From Chitinophaga pinensis (GTDB lineage: Bacteria > Bacteroidota > Bacteroidia > AKYH767-A > OLB10), in NCBI GenBank assembly GCA_945872015.1, contig CAMBYJ010000111.1, forward strand, positions 1-6,252: a DNA stretch of 6,252 nt, in the 5' to 3' direction. Both the position numbers and the translations under genes were made by a program. Positions 5,305-6,252 of the stretch are shown piece after piece (positions within the stretch are counted from its first letter, which is position 1; each line of letters opens with the position of its first letter). Below the pieces are notes generated by a model, which saw only the letters and a list, made by a program, of their open reading frames with translations, was not told where the DNA came from and made no database searches.

Positions 5305-6252
5305 ATATTGATAAGCTGTTTGAATAAATGATTTTCCTTCTAAAACGCTAGTGCTATCTACTTGGCCATCTATTAACGTTACCGATTTATTGTTATAATT
5401 CAGTTTGAAGGTGGCCTGATTATTCTTCCAGACTAATCCATCATCATAATTCATATAGCAGAAATCGTTTCTTCCAAGATTAAGCAGGTTATTGCTGAAC
5501 GGTAAATCAATATCAAGATTTAAAATACTCTTTATGGTTGCAGCATAGTCCTGCTGATTACCAATATTACTTATTCGTTTGTTTTTAAATTTAGCATCTA
5601 ATCCTGGCCCAACAATCAACAACGGAATTCTGAATGCTGCTGGCGAACTATAATCGTTATTGCGTGGAAGAATATGCCCGTGATCAGCCACTAAAATAAA
5701 AATGGTGTTGTTGTACCATTTTTCATTCTTTACTTTGTCGAAGAATTTCTTCAAACAATAATCAGAATAATAAGCTGCATTTTTAAATTTAACCGATTCA
5801 CTGCTGCCTTTAAATTTTGGTTGGATAGGAATTAGAAATGGTTCGTGAGTACTTTGAGTCAAGATAGCTGAATAAAAGGGTGGTGTAAGCGAGTTAATAG
5901 TTGCAATCGATTTTTCAAATAAAACTTCGTCATAAACTCCCCATTTACTTGTCCATTGTTCAATCGGAAATGATTCTTTCCCTTTTATTACATCAAACTT
6001 CGCTTGTGTTAAATACGATTTCATATTTGCAAATTCAACTTCACCTCCATAGTTAAATGAGGTTTGATAGCCTTTGCTTTTTATCGAATGTGTTATAAAC
6101 GGAAGATGAGCTGACTTATCAGAATATTTTATAATACTAAGATTAGGCATTGCGGGAAAGCCTGAAAATAACGATGGGAACATTAAGTCTGTTCGCTTAC
6201 CAGCTGAATAAATATTTTCAAATAACAAACCTTCTTTTTCTAACGAATTAAA
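5290..6252 (-). CDS. Sulfatase / LTA synthase-like phosphoethanolamine- or phosphoglycerol-transferase (5' end missing)
   Basis: This is the C-terminal 320 residues of an alkaline-phosphatase-fold enzyme of the LTA-synthase/sulfatase group. The frame is open to the right edge of the window; a TTG at 6228 is not the start, because family-like sequence (FNSLEKEGLLFENIYSAG) precedes it. Visible motifs, in fragment numbering: SAGKRTD (16-22) with Thr21 as the likely nucleophile, LFSGFPAMPN (28-37), YGGEVEFANM (68-77), WGVYDEVLFEK (104-114), TQSTHEPF (132-139) with His136, and the metal ligands Asp190-His191 in VADHGH (188-193), followed by RIPLLIVGPG (208-217). In related full-length proteins several N-terminal membrane helices hold this domain on the periplasmic face; here that part lies outside the window. 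The true reaction (transfer of phosphoglycerol or phosphoethanolamine, or sulfate or phosphate ester cleavage) cannot be decided. It ends 22 nt before the HAD gene and may be cotranscribed with it. Confidence 0.92.
   Translation of the reverse strand, partial: FNSLEKEGLLFENIYSAGKRTDLMFPSLFSGFPAMPNLSIIKYSDKSAHLPFITHSIKSKGYQTSFNYGGEVEFANMKSYLTQAKFDVIKGKESFPIEQWTSKWGVYDEVLFEKSIATINSLTPPFYSAILTQSTHEPFLIPIQPKFKGSSESVKFKNAAYYSDYCLKKFFDKVKNEKWYNNTIFILVADHGHILPRNNDYSSPAAFRIPLLIVGPGLDAKFKNKRISNIGNQQDYAATIKSILNLDIDLPFSNNLLNLGRNDFCYMNYDDGLVWKNNQATFKLNYNNKSVTLIDGQVDSTSVLEGKSFIQTAYQYFVNL

Overview
The window looks like ordinary chromosome from a low-GC member of the Bacteroidota, probably a Chitinophagia, Sphingobacteriia or Flavobacteriia relative. 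Three things point there. One protein carries a type IX secretion (T9SS) type A C-terminal sorting domain. Several genes are preceded by the Bacteroidota -7 promoter box TAnnTTTG, with no clear Shine-Dalgarno sequences. The gene string KdsC-like HAD phosphatase, UbiA-type prenyltransferase, Maf is, from memory, typical of this phylum. I see no phage, insertion sequence, CRISPR array or defence system.

The left third (about 1-2318) is on the + strand. It holds the 3' part of a BCP/PrxQ-like peroxiredoxin closed by a strong GNRA-loop terminator, a T9SS-exported protein of unknown function, a complete tRNA-Leu(GAG) with encoded CCA, and a small lipoprotein of unknown function closed by a second strong terminator. 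Apart from the tRNA, each looks like its own short transcription unit.

The right two thirds (2320-6252) are on the - strand and converge on the lipoprotein gene. In transcription order they are an alkaline-phosphatase-fold sulfatase/LTA-synthase-like protein (N-terminal membrane part outside the window), a KdsC-like HAD phosphatase, a UbiA-superfamily prenyltransferase, a Maf nucleotide pyrophosphatase and an EamA/DMT transporter. The last four are packed with a 17-nt overlap and then 2-nt gaps, so they are almost certainly one operon. A good promoter box lies 4 nt upstream of the HAD start, so that operon may produce a leaderless mRNA.

The operon combines envelope-type functions (a sugar-phosphate-type phosphatase, a lipid prenyltransferase and a transporter) with nucleotide house-cleaning (Maf). 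The most open question is the true substrate of the HAD and UbiA pair: the HAD lacks the Arg or Glu usually found at the substrate-selecting position of KdsC and KDN-9-phosphate phosphatases. No clearly new system is present. Every stretch longer than 300 bases is occupied by a gene.
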